A stretch of 64,000 nucleotides of DNA from Vesta saturnalis (taxonomy: Eukaryota; Arthropoda; Insecta; Coleoptera; Lampyridae): NCBI GenBank assembly GCA_036346205.1, contig JARFJB010001970.1, forward strand, positions 306,501 through 370,500. Direction: 5' to 3'. The notes under the pieces were generated by a model, which saw nothing but the letters and a program-made list of their open reading frames with translations, did no database searches and was not told the DNA's origin. Of this stretch, positions 36,076 through 45,339 are shown piece by piece (within the stretch, counting starts at the first letter, position 1; each line of letters begins with the position of its first letter). Made by a program: the position numbers and the translations under genes.

Positions 36076-36252
36076 TCTCTTCTGCTTCAGAAAACAGTTT
36101 ATTATGAGTAGTAGTAGTTGTCTTGAAAAAGAATTGGAGGAAGAACTGCGCTGCAGTAGTGATCAAATCTACAGAAAGTACCTGAAGCGTTCTTTGATGG
36201 GAAAATCCACCCCTGAAAGCAATGTATTTGTACTGATATATATTGTAACATA

Positions 36253-36657
36253 TTGTTATTCCTGATGAGTGTTTTGACGTGTGATATAAACTCAAAGTGT
36301 GCAAATAAAGCAATTAGTAAGACATTATTTGACAGAAAAATTAACTTAGACAATACCATTAAAGGTTTTATGAAATGGTGTGCCGATAAAGGTTACAATT
36401 CATTAACTTCTAATGAAGTAGATAGGATCTTAGACGATATGAATTTACTCGGTGACATACCGCTTAAAACGTATGTATACAATTTATTATGGGTTGATGA
36501 TTCAACAACAGCAAATGTTATATCTAGCTTAGAAAATATTGTTTATAAAGTCACTTTCTCTATTATAAGTGAATGTATTGAGAAGACAGCATATTATGCT
36601 AATTACAAGTGCCTCGATATTTTGAGTGAAATATTATTAGAACAAAACATCACATAA
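36253..36657 (+). CDS. Hypothetical protein in Polinton 2
   Basis: A frame of 134 codons after the polymerase C-terminus on the same strand. The first ATG is at 36253 and another in-frame Met follows four codons later. The product would be mixed alpha-helical with DNTIKGFMKWCADKGYN and a C-terminal YANYKCLDILSEIL. I recognise no family. It is the only sizeable unbroken frame on the plus strand of the element and so may be younger or a host-derived insert, or simply chance. Confidence 0.35.
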   Translation: MLFLMSVLTCDINSKCANKAISKTLFDRKINLDNTIKGFMKWCADKGYNSLTSNEVDRILDDMNLLGDIPLKTYVYNLLWVDDSTTANVISSLENIVYKVTFSIISECIEKTAYYANYKCLDILSEILLEQNIT

Positions 36658-36977
36658 GTTTCAACCGTGGGAAAACGAGGAGCACAACAAAATTTACTAC
36701 TGGATATTAGAAAACATCGATAAAGGTGAAACAAATAAAACTTCCTGCTTGGGATGGACATGTTGACCAGATTCGGAAATATGGCCATCCAATAATTTAA
36801 ATGATTATAGAAATACTTTAGGTGTACTATATCAGGTGATGAAATTTTAGAAACTACATTGTTTATGTGTAATATTTAAAAATAAAATACAATTCTTTTA
36901 TGTGCGTTTTTATTTCATCTAAAAGTTACAAATTATTCCTATGGCTAGTAATTTATTTCACAAAGTTAAATGTCTAC

Positions 36978-37665
36978 TTATAAAAGTATATCGTCTTTAT
37001 TGATCCATGATCCTTCATCCACCTGGTACACATCGGGATACTTTGTTTTCTGTAATTCGTATTCACAAAATCCTCCCAGTACAGGTGCTCCTTTCATATC
37101 CTCCAAAAAGTATGTGGTGGGGTTAGTAATGTGAACTTTCACAATCTTAAATAGTTGACTAGACCAATTGGGTGTGTATCCCTTAGCAAAAATACTTTTA
37201 AATTTACTGATTCGTACTGTCACCCACACAATATCGATTCCTATTGAATATTTTTACGTCAGTGTAATCCTCCAGCTTTGTATGATTACCGACATCTTTG
37301 GGCTTCATTCCTGTAGTCCTATGCTTACGATTGTTATAATCCATCGTTGCGGTATCAATTGTATCAACCCATTTGTATTTACCTTGTAGGCTAAACGACT
37401 TATACAGAACAGACTTAATGGTTCTGATAACACGTTCCACAATTGCTGCCTTCTTAGTGCTATAGGTGGAGTAACGATTGACTCCATAACTCTGCATTAG
37501 TTTAGTAAAATGCTCATTATAGAATTATTTTCCTGCATCCGTCTGCAACAGTCGATAACCACTAATATATACTTGTAGCCCTTATTTTGTTTGGCATGTG
37601 TGTTAAATCGGTCATCAAAACCTTTAATTATTGTTGGCCTTCGTTTAAAATTTTATCTTGCGGGT
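36978..37665 (-). pseudogene. Polinton integrase with an internal deletion
   Basis: Reading on minus: NKGYKYILVVIDC near 37580 (start of the catalytic core), QTDAGK near 37545 (second acidic motif), NEHFTKLMQSYGVNRYSTYS, and AAIVERVIRTIKS near 37435, where the E is the third catalytic residue. After a frame change near 37205 come the SH3-like C-terminal part YTPNWSSQLFKI and QKTKYPDVYQVDEG. The first Asp region and the second motif lie only about 30 bp apart, so roughly 90 bp of the core appears deleted. Frameshifts also break it. Role: insertion of the element. Confidence 0.85.
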
Positions 37666-37679
37666 TTCAATTCCTTGAA

Positions 37680-38058
37680 GGTTGCAATTTGGACATGGTA
37701 CTAATTTATCCACAATTCTTTAAGTTGACGTAGTTTTTGCTCCAACACTACATAAACGTTAGAGTTTCCTTTAAAAGCTTTCTGAACTGCTTCTAGACAA
37801 AAATCTAGGTATCCTTTACTTATTGCATCACCATCTTCTTCGGGGTCCACCAACTGTGTCGAACAGTTTCCATCCAAATTGAACTCGTCGATAAATAGTA
37901 TTGCTTAGTGATGACATCTTGAAGACCTGTGGGATTGGCAACATTGCCAATCTCTTATTCTCGATATCAAATTGATTATCATCAATCAGCATAAACTGAG
38001 AGGTTAATTTCTTGAATTGATACCGGGCATGTGAACGTCCAAATTTGTCAATGGGCAT
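37680..38058 (-). pseudogene. Polinton-associated hypothetical protein, broken
   Basis: ATG at 38058 opens 76 codons beginning MPIDKFGRSHARYQF. After shifts the downstream sequence continues with DAISKGYLDFCLEAVQKAF. The position between integrase and the next protein matches an uncharacterised gene I associate with arthropod Polintons. No domain is recognised. Confidence 0.5.
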
Positions 38059-38072
38059 TTTAGTTATAATAT

Positions 38073-39183
38073 GCTGACATCAATTAATTCTCGTTTATAC
38101 TGTTTAGAAAACGACTGTTTGGTTTTTCAATGTATCCATCTTCATACAGTTCTTCTACAATCGATATTACGTCATTTACGACACCTGCGTTTCCAGCCAA
38201 TTCTTCCGCTCACAATACCTCTAGATCACGAATTAGTTGGTGTATATCATTCCAATATTTATATTCAATCGGCCTGTTTGTTAATTCCTTAAAAGACATA
38301 GCTCCACCTCCCTTAGTTGTGGGCGATGATGATAGCAAGGGTTTGATTATTTGAGTATACCTTTTGCTGCGGCTTCCTCGAATCTATCCACTTACATAAT
38401 AATCCTTCCTTGCAACATTCGCAGCTTCTAAAATGCTTTCATAATTCTTTCTATCTTTTGAATTTACTAGACTTAAATCGGTTCATTCATAATAAGCAGA
38501 TCATATAAATATCCAGTCCCTTCATATGTGACACCTTTAATAATCATATCGTTTCCTGTAATTGGAACGAGGGTATTACCAATTGTACATTTGCCTGTTT
38601 TGGTATTATAGTGGACTCCATAAGTATGATCAATAGCACCTTCAGGATCCATCATAGTACGTTCAACGTATATACGTGGTAATTGTTTGTACTGCTCGTG
38701 AAATTCTTTCGAGATGGCCTAATTACGGGAATCATCTGCAATACTAAGCGGTTCTTCTTCTTCTTCTTCTTCTTCCTCAGTATTAATGTCTCCTATGACA
38801 GATGCGTCTAAGGAAGATGGTGTCAAAGGCCTAGAGGAGCATTTCTTTTAAAAAACGGAAGCTGAGATAGCAACACCTATTGACTGCGAAGTAAAGCTTG
38901 GAACTAGCGAGCTTGTGGGGGTAGTTGCACGCTTTCTTGAAAATATGAATAAGGGTGGTTTTTTGGGTTCAACGTCAATGGACTCATTTTTAGGTGTTTT
39001 AATTTTTTTATCAGGATCGATTTTATTTACTATTTCAGTTAGAGGTTCTATTAGGGGCTTATAAGTTCTTTCAAATATTCTTTCATTATCAATCCGAGCA
39101 GTTTTAAGACTGCCGTACTTATACTGTATTATTTTACGAGTCTGAATAATTTTTTTTTAATATCATTTCCCTGTTATCCATTG
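38073..39183 (-). pseudogene. Arthropod Polinton protein (DUF8207-like), broken
   Basis: From the ATG near 39183, a frameshift leads into YKYGSLKTARIDNERIFE near 39110. Further on come an acidic Glu run (about nine Glu, near 38760), GVHYNTKTGKCTIGNTLVPI near 38600, GTGYLYDLLIMNEPI ending at TAA 38473, and a C-terminal YKYWNDIHQLIRDLEVL and VVNDVISIVEELYEDGYI, stopping near 38073. This layout is, from memory, that of uncharacterised arthropod Polinton proteins with a DUF8207 domain. The function is unknown. At least four stops or shifts are present. Confidence 0.65.
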
Positions 39184-39204
39184 TAGCAAAACGTGGGTTT
39201 ACGG

Positions 39205-39275
39205 AACAGGTACCTGTTTACTCTGAACAGATAGCTGTTTACCCATAACAGGTAGGTGTTAATACCCAAACGGAT
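39205..39275 (+). repeat. Palindromic iterons, cluster 2
   Basis: Contains the perfect palindrome AACAGGTACCTGTT at 39207-39220, then AACAGATAGCTGTTTACC, then AACAGGTAGGTGTTAATACC and AAACGGATCAGTAACTACT. Same units and order as at 34905-35025 and 39388-39450. Confidence 0.8.
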
Positions 39276-39301
39276 CAGTAACTACTAAACTACTGAAAGC
39301 A

Positions 39302-39302
<1 letters not shown>

Positions 39303-39354
<52 letters not shown>
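39303..39354. repeat. (TA)n microsatellite
   Basis: A pure run of about 26 TA dinucleotides between the two iteron clusters. Confidence 0.97.
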
Positions 39355-39358
<4 letters not shown>

Positions 39359-39387
39359 TTAAACGTTTGTAGCAAAGCGGGTCCACG

Positions 39388-39450
39388 GAACAGGTACCAG
39401 TTTACCCTGAACTGATAGATGTTAATACCTAAACGGGTCAGTAACTACTG
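39388..39450 (+). repeat. Palindromic iterons, cluster 3
   Basis: AACAGGTACCAGTTTACCC, AACTGATAGATGTTAATACC and TAAACGGGTCAGTAACTACTG: a diverged copy of cluster 2, about 180 bp away with the TA run between. The two copies look like a duplication of one promoter-like unit next to the ATPase 3' end. Confidence 0.75.
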
Positions 39451-39458
39451 AAAGCAGT

Positions 39459-40030
39459 TTAAGGTATTATATATTCACCAAATCTATTCCTATAGCTGCC
39501 ATTATTGACTTCAGTATCCTTATTTATGGTCATGAACCAAACGGATCTACCCATGAACGCATGTCCCGAAATGATTTCATGCCTATAGTGGGACTTATAT
39601 GATCCTCATACACGTGTTTTAGTTTAATTCATCTTGCTCAAATAATATGATTAGATTCGCATTATCACGAATTAATTGCTTTGGAATTTTACTGTAAGTT
39701 TGACCCAAACAGAAACAGTCAATATCGTTATGCCTACACATAGAAAAATATGCCCTTATGTTATTTTGCTTTTCACAAGCGATATCATCGAAGATTGCAT
39801 TTGTTTTGATTCAATGACTTAGAGTATACGTATACATGTTTAAATTTCAAACAAGTTTTTTCAGTAAGCAGACTGATAATTGCGTTTGTTTTACCGCAAT
39901 TGGAGAGACTGCAAATAATCCCACGTATACTATTAGAAAGTAAATCGCCGTGTTTTGGAGTACTAGATTTTTCCACATCAATCTGATGATTTTGAATTGG
40001 CAGTTTTTGTTTCTGAGCAATTACTTTCAT
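39459..40030 (-). pseudogene. Packaging ATPase (FtsK/HerA, A32-like), broken
   Basis: ATG at 40030. The Walker A loop is SLSNCGKTN at residues 41-49, with one change from the usual GPSNCGKTN (Gly-Pro replaced by Ser-Leu). A frameshift near 39800 then leads to AIFDDIA (Walker B, DD) and NDIDCFCLGQTYSKIP. After further shifts a YRNRF-containing C-terminus ends at TAA 39459-39461. Family role: ATP-driven loading of the genome into capsids. It sits directly downstream of the capsid gene, as in other Polintons. The length (about 190 codons) is near normal. Confidence 0.85.
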
Positions 40031-40101
40031 CTTTGGTGGATGAAATAAAACTAAACGAATAATTACATTTTGATTTACATACCAGACATACAGAGTGTAT
40101 A

Positions 40102-41105
40102 TTATAATTTTTTCACTTCTCCAGTGAGTGGGGTGTACTGCACAATAGCAACGTGGAGAATAAGACGATAGACAACGATTCCATTATCGAAAGGTGTTAG
40201 GGACTCCATTTCCAATCTGATGTCTACTGTTGAGTTTTTTAAGGACTCATTTTGTTTAGAGCAGTCCATTAGAAATACTGAACATGATTTGAATTCGGAA
40301 TAGTTAAATAATGCATCTGTATCATTTTCGCCACAGTAGTCACATCGGAATTTCAAAAAATTGCGATAGGCAGGTATGTATTGGTTAGCATTGAAGTTCA
40401 AATGCAATTGCTTCATATGGATAATACTCAGAACTCAGATGTATTTTAAGGTTTCTGATGTTAATGTGATCAAAATGTCCGGCTCTTGTAGACTTAGTGT
40501 ACCCTTTACCTTGTTCCCATTGACGAAATGGAACAGTAATAACAGAATTCTTATTGATTCCTTCAGACAAGTTAGTATAGTTTCTAGATCGAATTAAAAT
40601 CAAGTCTTGACGCATATTCACGATTACTTGATGGTAATCCTCCATTATTCCAAATATGTGGTTCAATGGTATGCATACTGTAAAGGATTTTTCTTGCTCA
40701 TCGAATTCTGCTTGTAATGATTCTTCATTCTTTGGCGACAACCCCAAATGCCTTAGTGTTTTGCTCTTGCTTGTCGTATAAGAAATATAGAGTAGATGTT
40801 ATGCCTGGATTTCGAAAAACGTCCACTATTTGACCACCTAACTTATAACGGATTTCTTCGAAAAGAATGTTGGGGAAATTATTGGTTAAGTTGCATGCTT
40901 TTCTTTCATCTTCTCTTTTGAGCTCAATTAAGCTTACATTCTATGCACATAAAACTATCGTAGGTAGCCGTAATTAGATCTTGACTCTGAATTAAGATGC
41001 GTATTTCTTCGGAAGCTCCATATTTAGAAGATAAGTGTGAATATCTGATTTAATTATAGTATCATCAAAATGTACGTTTTGAAAGACGTTTAATGATTCG
41101 GACAT
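40102..41105 (-). pseudogene. Major capsid protein (double jelly-roll), broken
   Basis: ATG at 41105. Recognisable segments are FEEIRYKLGGQIVD near 40850, GITSTLYFLYDKQEQ near 40800, HIFGIMEDYHQVIVN near 40660, HFDHINIRNLKIHLSSEYYP near 40460, and the C-terminus with FLMDCSKQNESLKNSTVDIR and a final GEVKKL stop at 40102. These match the double jelly-roll-like capsid proteins of arthropod Polintons by memory of the family. The total of about 334 codons is near that of those relatives. Breaks: a TAA near 41000, a further stop near 40930 and frameshifts near 40745 and 40410. Role: main building block of an icosahedral particle. Confidence 0.82.
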
Positions 41106-41248
41106 TGTCGCTGAGAACTTTTAAACCAATCGACGTTAAAAAGTATTTCTCTGCAGATGTTAACCGCAATGAAGGTTGATGACTAATTAATGACTTACTG
41201 TAGGGATGATGTCTTTTGTATGAATTTGAAATTGCTCTTGATTAATTC

Positions 41249-41928
41249 TCAGACCCATGTCTTTAGTTCTAGGCGTACTGTGAATGGTTCACTTTTGCCA
41301 AAGTCTATTAGATCGTCCTTTTGATTAGTCAAATTGATTGTTATATTACTAATTATGTCCGTGTTTACGTCTCAATATTGAGTATCGGTGGGAGTTTTAT
41401 CTAAACGGTAACCTGGTGGGTCTGGAACGTTAATTTTGCAGGTTTTCCGTTTCGATAAAATCCCTTTATAATGTTGCACTCTACGTGTAGATTAGTGTGT
41501 TTAATTATTGGGATGTCTAACGTGAACGTATGTAAAACATTTGATTCTATTATGTTAGACTCAAACCCTGCCATGCAATCAATGATATCTTCTTTAGTCA
41601 AATCAGTCTCAAATGAACTGTTTATCTCACATTTAAGTGTATTGTGGATTGTTCTAATGCTAAACATTTCTGTGGGTATCTTAAATTTTAGATAATCGCT
41701 AATCTCATATAACTCATATCCACCGTGAAATATTAATCACCCGCAAATGAGACGGATTTGTTCTAAAATAAAATCTATCGTTGCCTGTATAAAAGTTTCT
41801 AATGCTGTTGCAGCCGTAAAATCCAACCAATCCGATAACGTACTTTCCCCCAAATCTAGTTCTATCTGTCGATAGAATTTGTGGCTAGCCGTGTTTCCAA
41901 CACCTTCTAAACTGAATTTTATGGACAT
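41249..41928 (-). pseudogene. Minor capsid (penton-like) protein, broken
   Basis: ATG at 41928. About 60 codons end at TAG/TGA near 41737. A shifted frame continues with HGGYELYEISDYLKF, CMAGFESNIIES, and CNIIKGFYRNGKPAKLTF. After another shift come NITINLTNQKDDLIDFGKSE and a stop near 41249. The order (Gly-Tyr-Glu-Leu start of a beta-strand, CNIIKG, then an acidic 'DLIDF' end) is that of the single jelly-roll minor capsid proteins of Polintons. It lies just upstream of the major capsid gene, as usual. Confidence 0.7.
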
Positions 41929-41955
41929 AACTGAGAAAATTTGACGTTGTATCGA

Positions 41956-42501
41956 TTATTTATATAAAAATTGTAGGCATAGATGTCCTCAAATAATAGT
42001 ATTAAATTCTTGACCTTGGTTGTAATTATAATAAATTTTACATTCCCGAATGTAGTTAATCACTTCAATTGGTGATCGAAGACTACCGAAACTATCGTAA
42101 TACCATACCTTTTTGCCTCGGTACTTGTAGTAAACCCAATGCGTACCTGGGCCGCTTTGGCTATCTAAGTTAATAATGCCAGATTCATTTTTCCATGGTA
42201 CTTTAGGCATGCTATCTCTCATGAAAATATCCGTAAAGTAGGGCACGTTTTTAACGTATTGTGCGCTACCACTTTTCTTATTCACGGAGTCTATAGCGAA
42301 CGATTCCATCATGTGATTATGTCGCGAGGTCTCTTCTTGCAATTGTTTGTCAGTTTTAGCTTTATTGACTGCTTTAGCAATTCCCGAGGCGCCGCCGATT
42401 GCCGATAATCCTGCGAATAACGGAATAAGAAATGGTAAAAACCCTCCCTGTTTAGGTAGGAGAACGACTCTAGGAACTTTAATATTTTTCTTGCCTCCCA
42501 A
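41956..42501 (-). pseudogene. Adenain-like cysteine protease with hydrophobic N-terminus; TGA at the catalytic Cys
   Basis: ATG at 42501. Residues 19-45 form a Gly/Ala-rich hydrophobic segment (GGFLPFLIPLFAGLSAIGG), which in other Polintons belongs to a separate small core protein. The protease part follows without a stop. H121 (GTHWVYY) and D136 (YYDSFG) fit the catalytic His and acidic residue of adenovirus-type proteases. The frame stops at TGA 41989-41991, exactly where the nucleophile Cys stands in the motif before GHLCL. Beyond it the frame runs ten more codons to TAA at 41956-41958. Family role: cleavage of capsid precursors during maturation. A single T-to-A change from TGT would explain the stop. 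The protein fusion may result from a deletion. Confidence 0.83.
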
Positions 42502-42509
42502 ACTTTTTA

Positions 42510-43007
42510 CTAGACGGTTTGCGTTGAAAGTGCTGACTTTATTGTGTCTATGAAATTTCCGTTAAGTTTAATTTTTTTAGCTATTGTTTTTCGTAAATGT
42601 AATAAATTTTCACCATTGCATTTCTTCTTCTTCAGATTAAATCGACGCGTGCACCCCATTCCTAACTTTCTCTTTGCTCTCATGGCGGTACGGATTGCTA
42701 AAGCCGCAGTTCGTTCACCTAATGTTGCGTCTGATGATTTAAAGCGTTCCCAAGGTTTTTTTTCTAAAATTTTATCTGCTTTAAGTCTACTTTCTAAACC
42801 TCGGTAATCTCTGTAACTGATACTATGAAGCTTGCACTGAGCATCTAATTGTTTAATACTGGGGTTACCGTGTGCGAGTAGTTTCTTTAACTTTGTACCA
42901 CGACCACAATACTGGTAGCCAGGTAAATGCAATTCAATGGGAAGTTTATTGATTAGAGTATTCATTAAACTACTACCACCTTCACTCTTTCGCTTCCTAT
43001 CTAACAT
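42510..43007 (-). CDS. Phospholipase A2-like capsid-associated protein, active site altered
   Basis: An unbroken frame of 165 codons from ATG 43007. Residues 22-82 carry LPGYQYCGRGTKLKK and LDAQCKLHSISYRDY, matching the calcium-loop and catalytic-helix region of the parvovirus-type phospholipase A2 domain. Two key positions differ from the family: the loop reads CGRG instead of CGPG, and the catalytic His is followed by Ser (HS, residues 61-62) instead of Asp. The C-terminal half is very basic (RAKRKLGMG, NLKKKKC), as expected for a DNA-binding or membrane-acting virion protein. Role in relatives: membrane passage of the particle. Here catalysis is probably lost although the frame is intact. 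It lies nine bases upstream of the protease frame. Confidence 0.8.
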   Translation of the reverse strand: MLDRKRKSEGGSSLMNTLINKLPIELHLPGYQYCGRGTKLKKLLAHGNPSIKQLDAQCKLHSISYRDYRGLESRLKADKILEKKPWERFKSSDATLGERTAALAIRTAMRAKRKLGMGCTRRFNLKKKKCNGENLLHLRKTIAKKIKLNGNFIDTIKSALSTQTV

Positions 43008-43149
43008 TGTTTACCCAGATAGATAAATCAGGGTTATTTATACCTAAATCGAGATCATACAGAAACAAATCATAGTTATTAATATACTTATTCAGTAAAT
43101 GCTACACATTAGATAAGCAGGACGATAATACAATATTTCCATTAAACAT

Positions 43150-43880
43150 ACAGTGTTGTGTGAATTAATAATATACTTAGCATTTATAACATCTTCAATG
43201 TCTTTATAAATGCAATCATAATCATCATCACTACTATGGAATTCTTGATCACGAAAACGACCGTAGTCAACAACTTATATGAACCTTTCATAAAAACGCG
43301 CCAGATTGTAAAATTCAAGAAATTCTAATCTATAACTTATTATATCCTTTAAATTGAATAGTTCTTCTACATTATGAGTATTGGATGTGCAAGAACAGGA
43401 GTTGTAGTTTTCTATCATAACAGTTTTCAAAATTCTGTCATATCCCTTATTCAATTCCTAATTGTAATAAATACCAAGACTGCTAGATAGAGATTCATAA
43501 TGTTGATCATAAATTATATCTTCTTCTTCGTTTACACTTGCCCAGTCAATTTTGTTTTCAATTACTTGGGATCGGAAAAATTGTAATTCTACACATGAAT
43601 GCCATCATTATACATTATTACTTTGATCGCAGTTGCCTCACCCCATACGCACGACTGGTGCAAGATTGAGGTGTGTACTGTATCCAATTTCAATATGTTT
43701 TGCACGATGAGTATCGTTCGATAGTTTATAATAAGCATAATCGATTAAGTATTCGTTAGCTGCTTGTTTACAAACTTCATCCTTATCTTGAGACCAGCCA
43801 GTGTTAGGAGAAGAATAAACTTCATCTTGTTTCTCTTTATTACTACTACCATCACTATTTTGACAGCTCCAACAGCACAA
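43150..43880 (-). pseudogene. Hypothetical Polinton 2 protein, broken
   Basis: A frame of 80 codons from about 43880 (CWSCQNSDGSS, DEVCKQAANEYLIDYAYYKL) is followed, after stops and shifts, by acidic stretches (VNEEEDIIYD-like and DDDYDCIYKDIEDVI) down to about 43180. I recognise no family. The composition suggests one decayed protein of about 230 codons. Confidence 0.4.
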
Positions 43881-44126
43881 GTTACTGGAACTATGTAGGG
43901 TATCCGTATATAGCCGTGAAGTTCTAAGTATTGATTGTTCCAGAAATGATTTTATTGCTGCCTGCCAGACTTTATTTACTCACAATTGCACTACGACTAA
44001 ACACTATGATTCTGATTAATGGGTGGGGGGCACTATTAACAACAAAATGTTATGTTTGTTGCTTTCTCGGCTGCACACAAACTAGTTACGAACACATCCT
44101 TCGTGTATAGCATCGTTTTAAACTCT

Positions 44127-44324
44127 TCAATTCGAGCTTTTTTTTTGTTTGAAATACTCATAAAAGCGCTGAGGTAATACACATTTGTAATCGCCTATAC
44201 GTTCACGGTACTTAGTATTAATTACTGCCACATTTACCACTTAATACCTTTTCGATAGCTCAAGGTCACACACATTTTTAAAGGGTTTGCAATAGGTGGT
44301 TTGGTTTAACACTGCTAACTCCAT
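44127..44324 (-). pseudogene. Right-end small ORF with NTKYRER...LPQRF motif, one nonsense codon
   Basis: ATG at 44322-44324 lies in the inner edge of the TIR, about 35 bases after TATATAA. The frame (66 codons with stop) reads MELAVLNQTTYCKPF, a TAA at codon 28, and then VVNVAVINTKYRERIGDYK and CVLPQRFYEYF, ending at TGA 44127-44129. The NTKYxxR and LPQRF pattern reminds me of a small uncharacterised protein seen with arthropod Polinton-like and related virus sequences. Its function is unknown to me. A single point mutation at the TAA would be enough to explain the break. Confidence 0.6.
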
Positions 44325-44615
44325 ATTTTCTAACTCAACACACAGCTCGCTGCGGTTTATATAACAAGAAGAATTGTAATACGATACATACAAACTTTAT
44401 TCGATCTTGACTCAACCACGATAGCATAGAGCAGTACTGCTGGATCAGAACCGGCGAACTCTCTCCCTCACACATTTACTAAGAATTGTAATATGATACA
44501 CACTAGCTTTAGATTTCGACCTTGACTAACCACACTACTTATTAACATAGAGCAGTGAACATTCTCTTTCTCTCTCACACACTTTTCGTGTAGATCAGGA
44601 TCGGCGCTATATCTT
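44310..44615 (-). repeat. Polinton 2 right terminal inverted repeat
   Basis: Inverted partner of 34089-34400 with the same two tandem sub-units, TATATAA box (near 44358) and ATGGAGTTAGCAG start. Outside it, the CAGGATCGGCGC / CAGGACCGGCCC strings suggest that the right arm keeps one more sub-repeat than the left. Confidence 0.92.
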
Positions 44616-45335
44616 CCTCGTGGAGATCAGGACCGGCCCTATATGATTAACGAGAGAGTCCGCACGTGCACGACGGACTAACTGATTTGACCTTGAGTGC
44701 AAAATTCGTATGATGTAGATCATACTATGCAATTATATGGATTCTAGCTTATGCTTTTAATCTTTGCTCGTTGCAGCAGTGTTAAATTACCTACTTTTTT
44801 TTTTGGTATTGCTTGAAAGTTTATGCCATGATTACTTATCCATTTTTTTAATCGCAGTAGTAGGATAGCTCGTATTCGTTTTGTGTAATTGTATTTGATT
44901 ATTTTATGTGTCTGTTGAATTAAAACAAGACTACAGTATTAAGAGAGCTCTTCCTAAAACCACACTTCAATAATTTATTTTACTTTTGGTATTTGTTTTT
45001 TTTTTAGCTTCCTGAGATGTCGAACAGTGCTGAAATGTGTTAATTATTGAAATTTTTTTATTTATCGGTATCCAGGGTGGCAATGGAGAGGAAGGTAAGT
45101 GTGGTACTCTTGTGACGATTTGTTTATTATTGTTTTGCTAAAAGACCTTAGTTGTCCTGTTTACGATAGCGGTTGATTTATAATTACCGAAAAATAATAT
45201 AACTTCATGTTTATTCTTACTAATTCTTGAGGTTAAAGACCTTAAAAGTATTTTGATTACTTGGAGGTTTGGATTTACTGGTTATAAAATAAAACAAAAT
45301 TGTGTTAAACTACCAGTAGTTGTTTTTCTTTGTCG
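44616..45335. other. No gene seen
   Basis: AT-rich sequence. A hairpin-forming string GTCCGCACGTGCACGACGGAC at 44659-44679 lies just outside Polinton 2; its ends GTCCG and CGGAC can pair. No other feature. Confidence 0.5.
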
Positions 45336-45339
45336 TGCC

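Larger units (their letters stand above)
34089..44615. mobile_element. Polinton/Maverick element 2 with decayed virion module
   Basis: A 10.5 kb element bounded by inverted repeats (34089-34400 and 44310-44615). It holds recognisable relics of integrase, packaging ATPase, major and minor capsid proteins, adenain-type protease, a PLA2-like protein and family B DNA polymerase, which is the Polinton/adintovirus-like gene set. The structural genes and integrase share one strand (minus). Nearly every gene carries a stop or shift, so the copy is dead. Its polymerase belongs to a different branch from that of Polinton 1. Confidence 0.92.

Noticed and set aside
39303..39354. TA run as a transposon target or end
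   Set aside because: A simple microsatellite inside Polinton 2, with no inverted ends around it.
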